DNA of 64,000 bases, from contig CAADRB010000023.1 in the NCBI GenBank assembly GCA_900708905.1, positions 672,022 to 736,021 of the forward strand. The letters run 5' to 3'. The notes beneath the pieces are model-generated. The model saw nothing but the letters and a program-made list of their open reading frames with translations, made no database searches and was not told the DNA's origin. The stretch is from Hymenolepis diminuta (Eukaryota > Platyhelminthes > Cestoda > Cyclophyllidea > Hymenolepididae). Of the stretch, positions 50,426 through 63,400 are shown piece by piece (position 1 is the stretch's first letter; every line of letters starts with the position of its first letter). The position numbers and the translations under genes were made by a program.

Positions 50426-53400
50426 AAAATTTCAAAATGACGCTGATTATTTTCAAACCCATTCAATCTTATGAGGCGTTCATGCTATATCAATACCAAA
50501 ATTCAAGATCATATGTCGATTGATGACGAAATAACAGAATAAGCAACATTTTTTCTGATATTAAATATGATTCCAAAGTTTAACCCATGGATAAAAAAGT
50601 CTTTTTCATAACGGATGAGGTAAGATTGTAGACTAATATGAGGGTCCCATAATCCACGTCGGTGAATTAATGACACGACCCATTATTAAACCAATTGGAT
50701 TATCATCATGGTGAATGATCTGTCAGAGTAGAGACTGAAAAATTTCAGCTGACCCATTATCCTTTCGATTCTTTCGATATTCAAAATGAATCAGGAGGGA
50801 GAGAAGGTAAAATGTGGGCAACAGAATTTATTGGAAAAATAACCAGAAATCGCTCTCTAATTGGTAGAGAGAGTGATGGGCTGAGATGGGTGTGAGAGTG
50901 TGAATGTAGTTCATTCAGAAAGGGTAGCATGATCAGATAGGAGAGTTTTTAATACTGCTGGTCAAGGGAACTAAGGCATAATAAAGATCACTGAATATAG
51001 TGGTTCAATTACTTTAAATAACAATAAATTACTCGAGGACATGAGACAATCCTGTAGGGAAGCTTAAAGGAATCAAGCATTCAAAGTCACATAACCCTGA
51101 GGTTAAATGAGGGTCTTCGGCGGGCAACCACAACAGGTTCATGTGTGCTCATACACCCAGTTATCTTTTCATATGTTCTTTTTATTAAAAAGAGGTTGTT
51201 GAGCTCCTCATCACGGGTCAACTTTGTCAACATTCCATATTTATCCTATTTGTGTGTCTGACGATTCTCAAGAGTAAGCAGGTGACAATATCTAACGACC
51301 ATATAGTAGCGTTCTGCTTATTTAGTACCCGATGCCCTTTACTTTGAATCAACTAATCCTTATTACCAGTATTCCTGTTTTTTCTTACCCAAAGTGATAC
51401 AATTATTTGCAATTACTGGATGTTTACGTTTCGACAAATCACAGCTGCTTCAAATCTCTGTCTTTCCATTTAAGGTTTTCTGAATTAGGTAAGTCAAAAC
51501 AAACTGTGACATAATTTTCTAAAAATCGCTTCATTTGCACACACCGCAGATAAACCCCACCATGTTTCTTTAAACGACTGGTAGATTTTAACCTCCACCT
51601 GTCTGCTTTGACGTCTTGCAGATTTCATATGTTAGTTCAGTTAAGCACATGTGCTCACCGAGATCTCGTGACAATTAGAGCGAACTGATGATGTGAGCTA
51701 AGAATACATCGGTTTCTCAATAATTATCTTTTCACAGCCCATGATCAGCCCTTCCTATTGCTGACTTGAATGTCCACAGTATTAAGCTGCAAACTAAAAA
51801 TACTATTTCGTGCAGCTAAATTACCAGCTCTAATCTAACCGAATCTAGAAGACGAGAGGATAAACGAATGCATCACATTGCGTTGCTACAAAAGAGGCTG
51901 CTTTTGGTGGTCTGTGTCCTACATTTAAGACAGTCCACAAATATTTTATCACTGCGGGAAACCGCCGCAAGTATGATGGGTGATACTCCAATCTTTCCAA
52001 GTATAATATTTGAAGCATTCGAGTTAAAATGCAAAGCAGAAGTTAGAAGAAAATACCGTAAGTCATTTAGTGGAAACATGGTTAACAAGATGTATTACTA
52101 TTACGCGTAATTGGTGTTTTCAAAAGATCGATTGAAATTTCTAACCGAAATTTCATTCATGTTGAAAGTGTACTCATTGCGATAAATAGCAACGCAAACA
52201 ATAGCCAGAATTAAAAGTGAGTACATTTTTTGAAACACTAATAAGGACATTATTTTGAAAGGTGTTTGTCTTTTGTCAGTCTACTCGAACTTATAAAAAT
52301 AAGGTAGAGGGGGGGAGGGAGTATAGGACTGGAAGAGCTGTGGTACCAGAGCGCGATAACTCTTGGCCCTGCACTGCCTCTATTTTGCGCACATGCCTAA
52401 TTAATAGTTACTCCTTTTTGATTGGTTGTCTATCACACAATCGTACAATGACTCACACTGGATGAAACATTCAGCGCCTCAAAGCCTAACTGACTTCACC
52501 TGCCTATCATAATCCGGATTATCTTTCCTCAGTAGTGACGACACCCTTCTTCCTATTCCTTCCTCCTTTCTCTTCACATTCACTTCCAGATGTCCAATAA
52601 ACTCGTGGATCTACTTAATTATTGGGCTTCTCACCCAGAAAGGCTGCTGTGATCTGCTAGCCTTAGGAAGGTTAAGAGTTCTGCTGGGTGATATCTAGTC
52701 TAATCTAATCTGACTTCTAAGGTAGCTTTACCTGGGATTGGAGCTAATTTAGGTCGTCAGATTTATCTGGATAAGACTAGGGTCATCAGATGGTTAAAAG
52801 TAGTAAGAAGGCAAAAGACTCACTGCTGATTTTAATGAGAAATAATGGAAAGTGTATCGGTGGTGATTAGGATTTACGGGGAAGACTAGAAAACACGAAA
52901 GGAAGTAAAAGGGTAGGAGGGTTGAGATGTGTGTACTTTATAAGAGAAAGTGGTGAGGGATTTGTTGTCCTTGAGAAGAGATGAGCAATCATTGGAGAGT
53001 AGTACAAGATCGGGAGAGAATGCCGGTCCCACTTCAGAGAGCCAAAGCAAGCATTTTAAAAGCAATTCAGAGACAGTGTTTTCAGTATCTCTGGTCATTC
53101 CAGATTCATGCTAAGGACTCATATCGAGCGCTTAAGCCCAAAGAGGCGTGAAACTAATTCACAAAATTCTTAAATTTTCATCTTCCAAAGGTGGTTCCTG
53201 CTAATGAAACACGTTTATACATATTATGTAATGTCTGGCCGCTACTGCAATACAGCTACATCCGCAAATTATCCAGACCAAGTAAAATTTTTAAGGAAAA
53301 GGCTGATTCTTAGTCGAATACTCGACCAACTTTTTACCTAATGAAAAATGTCAGGGCGTACCGGTGATTAACTAAATTTCTACATATAACAGCGTGACAG

Positions 53401-53444
53401 CTAAACAAACCAGTCGATTCAAAACAAAATCTTGAGTTTTATAT
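50426..53444. other. stretch without a confident gene
   Basis: Includes a weak plus-strand small-ORF candidate (51868-52057). It also has a GC-richer region at 52260-52830 that may be repeat-derived. Upstream exons of the 50.3-kb candidate, if real, should lie here on the minus strand. Confidence 0.45.
51868..52057 (+). CDS. weak candidate first exon of a small, possibly secreted protein
   Basis: ATG at 51868 opens a frame whose start contains a short hydrophobic run (LLLVVCVLHL at about residues 11-20), resembling a weak signal peptide. A strong donor, ACC|GTAAGT, lies at 52057/52058. A minus-strand frame covers the same bases and cannot be excluded. No family is recognised and no following exon was identified. 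Confidence 0.2.
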
Positions 53445-53450
53445 TTTATT
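53445..53450 (-). terminator. poly(A) signal of the 53.5-54.7 kb gene
   Basis: AATAAA on the minus strand, about 45 nt after the TAA stop, in an AT-rich context. Confidence 0.65.
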
Positions 53451-53494
53451 TCATAATGTAACGATAGAGCATTTTCAATAGAATCTATGTTTCC

Positions 53495-54736
53495 TTAATC
53501 TCTTCTAGGATCTCCTAAAAACATTTCTCTATTAATCTCTGCTTTGGTGATCAGCTTTTCAGTTATGCACTTGGGAAGAGCATTTCTGCATTTTGCCACC
53601 TCCCTGAAAGTTGGTCCCTGTATTTCGAATTTGTAAACAGTTCTAGCTCGCATCTTCGATGGCTTGCTTGAGAGTATGATCTTGCAGTTAAATTGTTGCT
53701 CCAAACCTCTGAATCTGCGTACAGTTATTCTCTTGATGTCTTCAAGTTCATTTAGCTCAGTGTTTAGCATTGCTATATATGAGGTATAAGTTGTGGCACC
53801 TGATGTTCTTGAAATGAATCCGAGCTTTGAACATGACCTCGGCGATGTAGTCGTGGCACTACGAATAACCAAAGTGTTTTGTTTATCGATTTGATTGGTG
53901 ATATTTTCTCCATTATTAGTGGCGTGTATATTACATTTAAATTGATTCTTAGTACACGCATTTTCGATTTTCGAATCACCACAAACAATAACTGATTTTT
54001 GATTTAGTGATTTTTTGCAGTATATGATTGCCTTCTTATTTTTAATAGTGCCTTTATTCGCAATGGTATTAGATGAAGAAGACGCTGATATACTATCGCC
54101 GCATTGTGCAACTCCAAACACTAACTTATCCTCAATTTTAAATGACTTTAGTGTTTTTAGGTCCTTAATGTAAGTCTCCTCCTCATCATTCTTATTGGTG
54201 CAGCTTTTTTGATCACTGAAGGATTTTTCATGGCTTGCAATAGTGCAAGTAGAACTTCTGATTCTGAAAGGCGATCTAAATCTTGGAAACTGGTTTTTGA
54301 TGTTGAAGATTCTTTTCAAGGTATTCTTTTCATGTTCAGTTCTCTGTGCTTTGATATTATGTCCACTGATCGACTGTAATGTCTCAGAACTTTCATTTCC
54401 TGTAACACTTGAAGAAGTAGCAATTGGTCTAATATCGACGTCTTGCTCAGTTCTTATATGCATTCGATTAGCTACATTTATTAAAGAAGAAATTCTTTGT
54501 GAATTTAATGGTCGTGGCTCTCTATTGTTTATTTGATCCCCAACTTCGTGATGTTCGCTAGGCAATTCTTGATTGCCAGCATGATTTCCAGCAAAATTTT
54601 TGAACCTAAGTGGAGATTTGAACCGGGGAAAGCGGTTCTTTTTATTGATAAGACTTGAGTCTTCGTTGGAAGAAATTCCCAATTTTTCCATACGAAGTCT
54701 TTGAGCGTTTAATCTAGACGCCAGTTGCGATAGCAT
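53495..54736 (-). CDS. intronless 413-aa protein of unknown family, possible KH-like C-terminus
   Basis: By far the longest open frame in the window: 413 codons from ATG 54736 to TAA 53495-53497, with an AATAAA about 45 nt downstream. Two related N-terminal units are visible. Residues 3-45 run SQLASRLNAQRLRM to KNRFPRFKSPLRF, and 79-159 run SQRISSLINVANRM to KNQFPRFRSPFRI. A Ser/Asn/Lys-rich, probably disordered middle (160-315) follows. The C-terminal 318-395 looks folded (IKRITVRRFRGLEQQFNCKI, then VYKFEIQGPTFREVAKCRNA). That order resembles part of a KH RNA-binding domain, but no clear GxxG loop is seen, so this is a weak inference. An AG (CGCTTTCAG) ends two bases before the ATG, suggesting cis- or trans-splicing to an upstream leader. 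It could be lineage-specific or a retrogene. Confidence 0.75.
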   Translation of the reverse strand: MLSQLASRLNAQRLRMEKLGISSNEDSSLINKKNRFPRFKSPLRFKNFAGNHAGNQELPSEHHEVGDQINNREPRPLNSQRISSLINVANRMHIRTEQDVDIRPIATSSSVTGNESSETLQSISGHNIKAQRTEHEKNTLKRIFNIKNQFPRFRSPFRIRSSTCTIASHEKSFSDQKSCTNKNDEEETYIKDLKTLKSFKIEDKLVFGVAQCGDSISASSSSNTIANKGTIKNKKAIIYCKKSLNQKSVIVCGDSKIENACTKNQFKCNIHATNNGENITNQIDKQNTLVIRSATTTSPRSCSKLGFISRTSGATTYTSYIAMLNTELNELEDIKRITVRRFRGLEQQFNCKIILSSKPSKMRARTVYKFEIQGPTFREVAKCRNALPKCITEKLITKAEINREMFLGDPRRD

Positions 54737-56350
54737 TTCTGAAAGCGAAGCGTACGCGAAGATCGAAGAGACTGTGGCAAAAATCGCTGTTCAAAGACCC
54801 TAATCAATAGGCTATAATCAAACACGTGTTTTTAAATTGGGATTCAGCGTGGAAAATTGATGCCTATAAAAGTCAATTTAAATGTCGATTTTGATAAATT
54901 CCACAATTTTGCCACCATTATATTTAACTATTATTAACTATTTTAACCAATATTTCATGTAGCACTTGAAGTCGGGGCAATTATTAAAGTATCTCTCAAT
55001 TTAAGGGGAAATTTTAGGCTAATGGTATTATAGTCTTTTCAAATGGTCGTATTTCCTTCGAATCTTTTATATTTCACGCAAAATTACGAGTTGAAATAGA
55101 TTAACAGTCATTCATCTTAATAAGCAGTAATTATCATAAGTAGTTTTGAGTTAATCAAATAATCAAACCTTCTTTCAAAGATACTAGTTTGATATAACCA
55201 ATAAGGCACAGAAAATTCTGTGTCACTTTCTTTAATTCTTTGTTAAGAAGTAATTAATGATATTATTCAAGTTAATTTTTAATGATTAATGAGACAATTT
55301 ATAGCAATGTTAACCACGTAAATGGAATAAGTCAAGTCACTCATGTAGGTAGACCAGTTCAGAGGTGGTCAGGAGAGCCACCTCACTTTATTGGTGGAAA
55401 TATTAAATTTATTATTATTAACCAAAGTAAAAGAAACAAAAATATACAATTTTTAATCGCGGTCGACATATAAACAAAAGAGATGATAGATACGATTTCA
55501 GCAATGTCGGAAAGTTGTAAAATTATAGGGTTGTCTGAATTCCTATTTTCTTTCAGTGTTTCAAATTATTTCTTATCATCGGATGGCATTCGTTACCACC
55601 CACTTTTTACATATCTCATATAGCAGGCATCCAATCGGCAAGGAAATCTCTCTGCGTCTCGGTGATGGTCTACCCGGCTTGCTTCTCATCTCTCATGCCT
55701 TTGATAAGAGCCAGTGACACCGAGCTTCCATGCAAACTATTTCCCATTTTCTCACACTTATAGTTGTAGTTGGTGTTCTAGAAGTCGCGGAATAGGTATC
55801 TTATTAGAATTCCGCATCCAAACCGAACACATACTTCACATACGAATTGAAGTACCTAAGCCAGTTCCTTATTTGAAAAATTTTAGATTTTCCCAATTTC
55901 AGTAATGAGGAATTCAATAAAAGTTTGACGATTGCATCGCTTTTTATGCCCAGAGGTTACGTCTACCCTGCTGTAATTGGGCTGCGATGTTTCTGAGAGT
56001 CACGTTTTTGCCAGTACTTTAATACTTATTTGTCTTTTGATGTTAAGACCCTTACTCTTAATAGAAAATCGAGGGGAAGAATAGACTCGACGAAAGGTTC
56101 AAGCAGTTTGCTCGAGTTTTTACCAAAAGTACTGTCGATCTTAGAACTCGCTGTCATTTAACTATCATGATATTAAGTCATAGTATACTCAGCTAGACCT
56201 CTATCATTTATATACTCGATGACTCCTATTTTCATCTATCGGAAAATATGATTGTTCCAGATCTGAGCCTTTATACATCCAGATTATTTTTAACATACCC
56301 CATTTCTATGGCATATTTGTCTAGTATTAACATCCATCTCCATAGAAGCA
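54737..56350. other. non-coding stretch upstream of the unknown gene
   Basis: AT-rich with no supported gene. The 55600-55720 part is GC-richer and may belong to the neighbouring retroelement remnant, but I could not place it. Confidence 0.45.
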
Positions 56351-56399
56351 TTTCAGCACATCTGCATATCCTAAATGCTCCAGCGACTACTCGCATACT

Positions 56400-57400
56400 G
56401 CAGAACTCGAGAGTCTGATTCTCAAATCCTCCCAGGTTGCCTAAACTCCCTCTAATGTAAGTTGGGAAATTATGTTAAACGACATAGGACCATCTTTATG
56501 TCCTTGTCTGATGTCCCCCACCACAGAAAGTACTTCTCTGGAGTCCTTTATGTGGCCTTTTGGGACATCTAGGAGTTGTATAAATTGCTTTAGCATCTAT
56601 CAGGATCGGGGTATAGGAATTCTGCTCCGTCAAATGGTTAAAAAATTTTAGTAAGTTGGTATCTAGTGATGGTCCGCCTCACTTAATAAAATTTAAATCT
56701 TTTTATGGCTCTTTTCAATTCCTCACGTGTCAGGTTTTTACCTTTATGCGGATCTGTAGTGTTAAATGTCACATCAGATTGTACTGGGCGATGACTAAAT
56801 AGTTCAGCATGGTCAGAGAGCTGGGATCAACGACACATTCATTTCTTTTCGATTTAGATCATATTCGAGATATTGGCAGCAGAACTTTTACTTTTCTGGA
56901 TGTATTAATAGTTAGCAATTCTGGAAATTTTGCCAACTTTTCCTCTAAGTAAGAGCTAATTCACTTTATTTCAATGCCTTTTATAGGCGTCATGTGGTTC
57001 AGGGGGTAGATCACTTAATTATTGTTTTCGTAGCTCTTTCCTTCCCCGTAATTTGGAATACAAATTTACCTTAGCCATCTCACGCCATGACTCATTTTTC
57101 CAATACTAGAACGATGTTTCTTTACCGGCAGCCTTTGTGACAACATTTATCATATCATTATGTTCCAAGTCGCTGCGTTCCAAGTTCGCCTTTTCAAGCT
57201 TCTCTTTGGGTTGTTATATATGATTTGATGAGATTAATTCTCCTATTCCGTTTCCAAATTCTTGTCTGACTTGTTTCTTTCTTGGTGAAGCTTCATTTCT
57301 GAGGCTTGATCTAGCCGTTACTTGTAAAGTATTTTTTCCTAAATATTTACCATATTTTAATAATGGAAATTTACAACGCCTCATGCCACTGCCAATTTAG
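56400..57400 (-). mobile_element. degenerate LINE-type reverse transcriptase remnant
   Basis: Translated on the minus strand with several frameshifts and stops, this gives pieces in the order expected for a non-LTR retrotransposon. A linker-like SWREMAKVNLYSKLRGRKEL lies near 57050. LTREELKRAIKRFKF (the RT entry helix) lies near 56715, then GPSLDTNLLKFF near 56660. GDIRQGHKDGPMSFNI lies at about 56480-56520 and resembles the (V/I)RQG...SP..FNI motif. The catalytic YxDD region was not found. The element is clearly dead. Confidence 0.55.
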
Positions 57401-60400
57401 AGCTACTTGCGAATAACGTAGGTTAACATAACTAATGAACTACCCACAAGGTCACTATTTCCCGGGTGCAACAATCAAAAAGAACTTCCAGAGCTTGAGT
57501 TCAGATTTAAGTTTTTGAATTTTCGCTTGAGCTATACTATTTATATTGTTTAGAGCTGACTGACCAGAAAATCTTTTCAAGTTTTCGATCCGTCCATTTA
57601 ATTTTTAGTTTTTTTCAGACGACTAGAGCACGGGTGAGTTTATACGAACATTCCTTCGTAAGAAGTCAGTCAGACCTCGGTGTCTTCATGTTGTTGATTA
57701 CTATATTATTTCATTATATCATTGCCACGAAAAATCATTTGCTATTCCTATATGATCACTTCAATTTGGTTTAATTTAGGTTTCTTGCCCTTTGTTTTCG
57801 ATCGCAGATTTCATCCCTGCATTTTGAAATTACAATGACTCCGATTCACTGATTTTCAACTTGACTTCAGGAGTGACTAATACGTGATTTTTTGCTGTCA
57901 TTCTCTATTCTTTCGGAATTATTTAACCATTTTTTTAACTTGAGTGGCGTACATTTTAGTGACGTTCTGACTTTTCTTTTTCATTTCTACCAAACCGTTT
58001 CCCCTTCCTCTTTATCATTTATCCAGACTCTTCAACGTTTTTCACGTTGAAAATTACAAAACTCTTTCTGTTTAACCAGGAAAATTTTTAATCTATGTAA
58101 AATCGCTTTTCAGAACTTCCGAAAAATCATTATCTAAATGTTGCCTTAATGTAGTAAAAAGTGCTTGTCCTTCACCTTTGTCCTTTGCCCTTTANNNNNN
58201 NNNNNNNNNNNNNNNNNNNNNCAGCAGATGCAGTGGACCATGTGTTTGCTTACACTGTAGTATTTAAATAGTCCATTGAGAGGGAGTAATATAGACAGAT
58301 GTAATGATTGCAAACATCGGTGGTCAGGAAAACTGAACCCTAACAACGGTCACTTTTGCAGTTCAATAGCGCTAAATAAGATGAGTCACATGAGAACACA
58401 CGACGGAAGCTTGAAGGCACTGTAGGTGTAAAGCATTCAAAGAATCCCCAGAGTTAGCGACAGTCTTGAGGCAGAGATAATTCGGCTCAGATGGTAATTG
58501 GTGATGACCCGGGGAGAAAATTTCAATCTGAGAAAAATTTAATGAACGTGGTCACTGTGTGCTTAAGATACGAAGTGGTCACAATGAACGATTTTTTTCT
58601 CTCTCGAGTTCTTGTTGAAGCTAAAATGCTCCTATTTCCAGTATGTTCAAGTTATTATTTATTTAACACTTAAAATAGGAAAAATAGAACATTATTCTGA
58701 TATTATTATATTTGTTTTCATTATTAATATTCTGATAAAGTTTATGATTTCTTACAAATTAACTCAGTTATTTGAACAAGGTGTAGAACATCCCAGGAAT
58801 TTCACTAATTTAGCCTTTGTAGGGAAATTTTTATGCGATCGGTTTTAAATCAAAAACAATTAGACAGTTAAATTGAAGCATATAATCTACAAACCTGGAA
58901 TTTACCAACTAAACAAACGCTGCTAGCTTAAAACCTCAGCGTCTGTTATGTGGAGCTCACAACGCTACCCAGGATGATCGAGGGAATCTCACGTGAGCTA
59001 GAACATTCTGGAAAGTGTGGGTGTGTAACCGATCATGTAGAGAGCAAGCGCGGACGTGCATGCAGAGACCTTTCCAGCCATTCAGCGATCAATATCCTTG
59101 CAGCGTATCGCTGATTGTATTCACCCACTAAGCTTTTGGCGATGAGGCATAGTAGAGCAATAAACTTTCTCCACAATGTATCTCTTTTATTCTTGCTAAT
59201 ATGGCCATAGCCTAGCTAATTTTGGGGCAAGTTTATGCTAGAGGACTCTGTTAATGACTAGTTGTATGTGTTAGCAATTAGTTGGACTTTATAAGAGGAT
59301 TACTGGGGTTTAGCAGATAGGTTTATTCGTGTAGCATCCGCTACAGTTACAAGCTTGTAAAGAACAACTCGGCATTGCAACCGCTCTTCCACTATAAACT
59401 CAGAAAAATACATGTAAGAGTTGAAAGTTATCACACGTTGCAATAAAGCAATCTTCAACGTACACTAACTTAGAAGATATGTATCTATTGTCGAATTCCT
59501 TTCCTTTATGCAATATTTAAATAAAATGACTTATTGTATTTTATCGTTTAAATATTGCGTCGCCATTGATTTGAAAACCCGGGGCTCATTTAAGGGGGCT
59601 GAAAAGATGCAGAAAAACCAGAATAAAGCTAATTAAGAGTTTTACTAATTAATAATCAATGATTTATCACCTAATGATGGAGAGAGACTTTGTTTGTTTA
59701 ACATAATTTACCTGTCAGAATCTCATTTGCGTCAACTAAACCAAGGTAATTAAATCGGATCAATTTCCTTAAATTCGTACCTGAAATTTGACATTTATCT
59801 GTGATGCAAGTTAAACTTTCTCCATTTCATTAATCGAGAAAGTACTTTTCTGTCTGCATTCTTGAAAGGTATTTTTTCACAAGTGAATGTATTGCACAAT
59901 TTTGATAACAGTACTATTAATTAAGAAGAGACTAGAGAATGGAAAATGCGACTGAGCATACGAACTTCAGACTGAATATCCTCTTTCTAAGCTTGAAATC
60001 AAATTAAGATCAAAGCAGTTGCAACAAGTTTTGATTTGAGAGAAAATTCTGGGAAAAAATCTTAATATAATTGAGATACGTCTAAACTTGATTAAAAAAA
60101 AACAAGATGAAGGTATTTTTCACTGTTTCATCGAAAGAAAACCTGAGAAAATGTGTTAAATTTGTGCAAATGAAGACCTTTTTCTTATAATGATCCGTCG
60201 AGTTTTCTTACTTCAAAAATGCAAGGGAAACGGAGGATATTTGTATTGGGAGTTATTTATAATACTTTACATAAATTACAATAGCGCAATCGTAATTTGG
60301 CTGAAAAGAAGTAAATTTTTAAGAGAAATTGAAAGCTTTTCGTTAGGATTTTAACCCTAGATCCGTTTTTATCTTTATCTTTATTTCGATCTAAGGTAAC

Positions 60401-63400
60401 TGTAAATTAAAACCGCTTTTTTAATAATATTGAGAGTGTTCTGTGAGTTTCTGTAATTGTCTTCAGTTTCCTTCAAGTTATCTGAAATCGAACTTCTCGA
60501 TATTATTATTATCGTTATTAATAACAAACAGCTCTAACTATAAGCAGAAACGGTCCAAAAAATTTAAATGCTACTTAGCAGAAAAACATTGTTGCTACGA
60601 CCCTGGGGACTCAGTAATTACTGGTTATTATTAACCTAAACCACTGCAATACAAAAAAATTTTACATTTTGTATGCCAAAAGAGTTACCACATTTTATTT
60701 ACGGATTCGGGTTATCGAATATTCACTTAATATTCAATTCAACTTTTTACTTTCCAAAAGTCAAATTTCATAACTTCTCCCTTGAATTACTAATCTAATC
60801 ATTTTATACAATCTTCAGTGCTTACTGATGAGTTGCTTCTTCGATTGAAGGCCGAAAAATCAGCTGATTTTATATGATCACTGATGGTGAACAATAGATG
60901 TCGTCTGGTTATTCAATTATAATTCTGATATTTTTTAGCGACCAGGTTAAAATGTCCTCTGTTCTAAGTATGACATATTAAATCCAGCTTATTCATTCTG
61001 AGGCTATTTTGTATTCTTAAAATTTGTGCATAAGGAAATTCCTTACAAGAGCGGACCATTCGAATAACCGATCCCAACAAAATAATTGCGGTAGACTAAG
61101 TCTACTTAAAGAATAACTATTTGTTGAAATAAGATGTGAAGGATTGTATATTTCACTTTTATGAAATGCTATTCCAATCGCTAGTTTAATTTTCTGATTT
61201 AAAAGGTGCTTGGCGAATCATGTTTTAACTGAAGTGATATACAGAGATGTTGGAAGCAGTCGAGAAGTAAATATTTTGAATTACTGAGGTGAACGATTCC
61301 ATTGTCACTAACTATTGGCTAATGTGCATAAAATGATAAGGCGTCGGTGAAGTAGCTACTACAAAATTGTCAATTACTATCCTTACTAGGACAATGAAAT
61401 AATATGCTTCACATCATATAGTGTAATTTATATTTCCTTTATACTTGATTACAGACATGGTTGAGTACAATATACTCAAATTTTAAAATGGATTGCATGA
61501 CATACCTACACGTAGATTGAATTTTCTCTCTTTTCTCCCCATACTTTCAACGTGCTACTTACTTCTCCTAACCCATCTAATGGACGCGACCTTTGCCTCC
61601 TCAAGAGGATAAGTATGAAATGAAATTCCAAGATTCTGGATACATTGAAATAGAACATTGCAGCCAAAAGCATTCATTTCCTTACGAGAGAATTCCTGTA
61701 AATTAGAGACTAGACAATTAGAATTTCAGGATTATTTTGTCCAGAAAATTCAAAATAGAATATCAATTCTAATAAAGAGTTCGTCCATTCTTTCACGAGT
61801 GCCCTTTGAAAATAAATAAAGAGAACAGCACAGCTTGTTTTTCAGCTTGACCTCTATTTATGTGATTGAAATGTTAGTATTTACAAAAAGATTTGATGGC
61901 AGTTTGATTAAAAGCTTATTGAAACCTTATTTTACGATCTCTATCAAACATCTATACTACAAACAGCTTGTGTTATGCAATTTTGCCTAAAAGTTTTCAT
62001 TTAAAATATGATCCTTTTATTTCATAAAATCAAATGCGAATTGATCTCTTTTCCAAAAATATATCATTAAAGTGGAGCACTTGCAAAAGCCTTATTATGG
62101 TGGCTTTATATCAGAAAATGACGGCATCACAAAACCCGTGACACTAACAGAGTAAAGTAATATGAGCTCGAACATTTCATCTAACGCTCAAATTACCCAT
62201 GACCTTGTACTCATATTCGGTAAAGATTCACACATTCTCACTAAAACTGCGGCCTTCAAAATGTAAAGTCCTTTGAAGACATATAACTTGACAATTTAAA
62301 AGTGCAGATTGATCGTGGGAAATCCAACGCCTGTAGGTTAACTAGGCTATGTTATGTAATGTTATCCCACACCCAAATCGAAGAAAATGCCTTTTTTAAA
62401 AATTATTTGTATCTAATATGCGGATTAAATTTCGATTTCATTTAGTTATTGATAAAACAGTTAACTATTCAATTTTCAGATCGACTTAATTTTCTACAGA
62501 ACCCTGTTACTGGGCAGTTCCGTTTCTTCATCTGAGAACCTCGAAATGTTTGATAGAACATAACCGACATCAAATTGGCTACCCGACATTGTCTATTACT
62601 AGATCAGCTGGTATATCAATTCAACTTGATCTGACTCCCCAATTTGTATATTTGCTTTTTATCTGCCCCCTTTATTCCTCCATATTCCTTCTGTAGCATA
62701 TGCTATAACCTCAAGAGGTTCACCTCTTGACTTTCTTCATCGATCTCTCCATCATGAACTATTTTTCTCAATTAATTGCTGTTGTTATCCTCCAAAGACT
62801 CAAACAGCTTCCTCCGCCCACTTCTTTCCTATTTTCCACAATTTCTTACCGGATTTTTTCTGTTTTCTTAGGCGAATTAATGTATGAGGTGTTCAGTTCT
62901 TATTAACCTGCTCGTAAATATAATTGGTTGGTCAACTCCTGCAAATATTTTTTCCGAATAGGCAAGATCGCTGAAGAAAAACATTTAACGCCACATTAGA
63001 TGATAACCAAGAAGAGGTTAATAAGGGAAGGTAAGTTTATTTTCATAATCTAAAATAATAAAAAGTAATGTTAATTTATGGGTTAACATTCTCTTACTGA
63101 GTCATTTATAAATACACGAAGAAAATGACACAAAGAAAAGATAGCATGAAATGGATGCTGTCAACTTAGATCATCAGATGAGACTATGGTTACCTTCTGA
63201 AATCTATTGAGCTCGATAAGATACAATAATGAAATAAGTGGGAATATGAAGATTCCGAATTTGCGTGATGCAAATAACCTTTTCCAGTCAGAAAGATAGC
63301 AGCACGATTTATGCAGTTCAAGACTTAGCCTCAGTATCTAAATCACTTTGGATTCATAACGTTCTAAAAGTTTTCCCATGGTATGGAGTTTCATACAAAC

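Noticed and set aside
62711..62730. Perfect 9-bp inverted repeat with a 2-base centre
   Set aside because: It is too short and isolated to call a regulatory site or transposon end.
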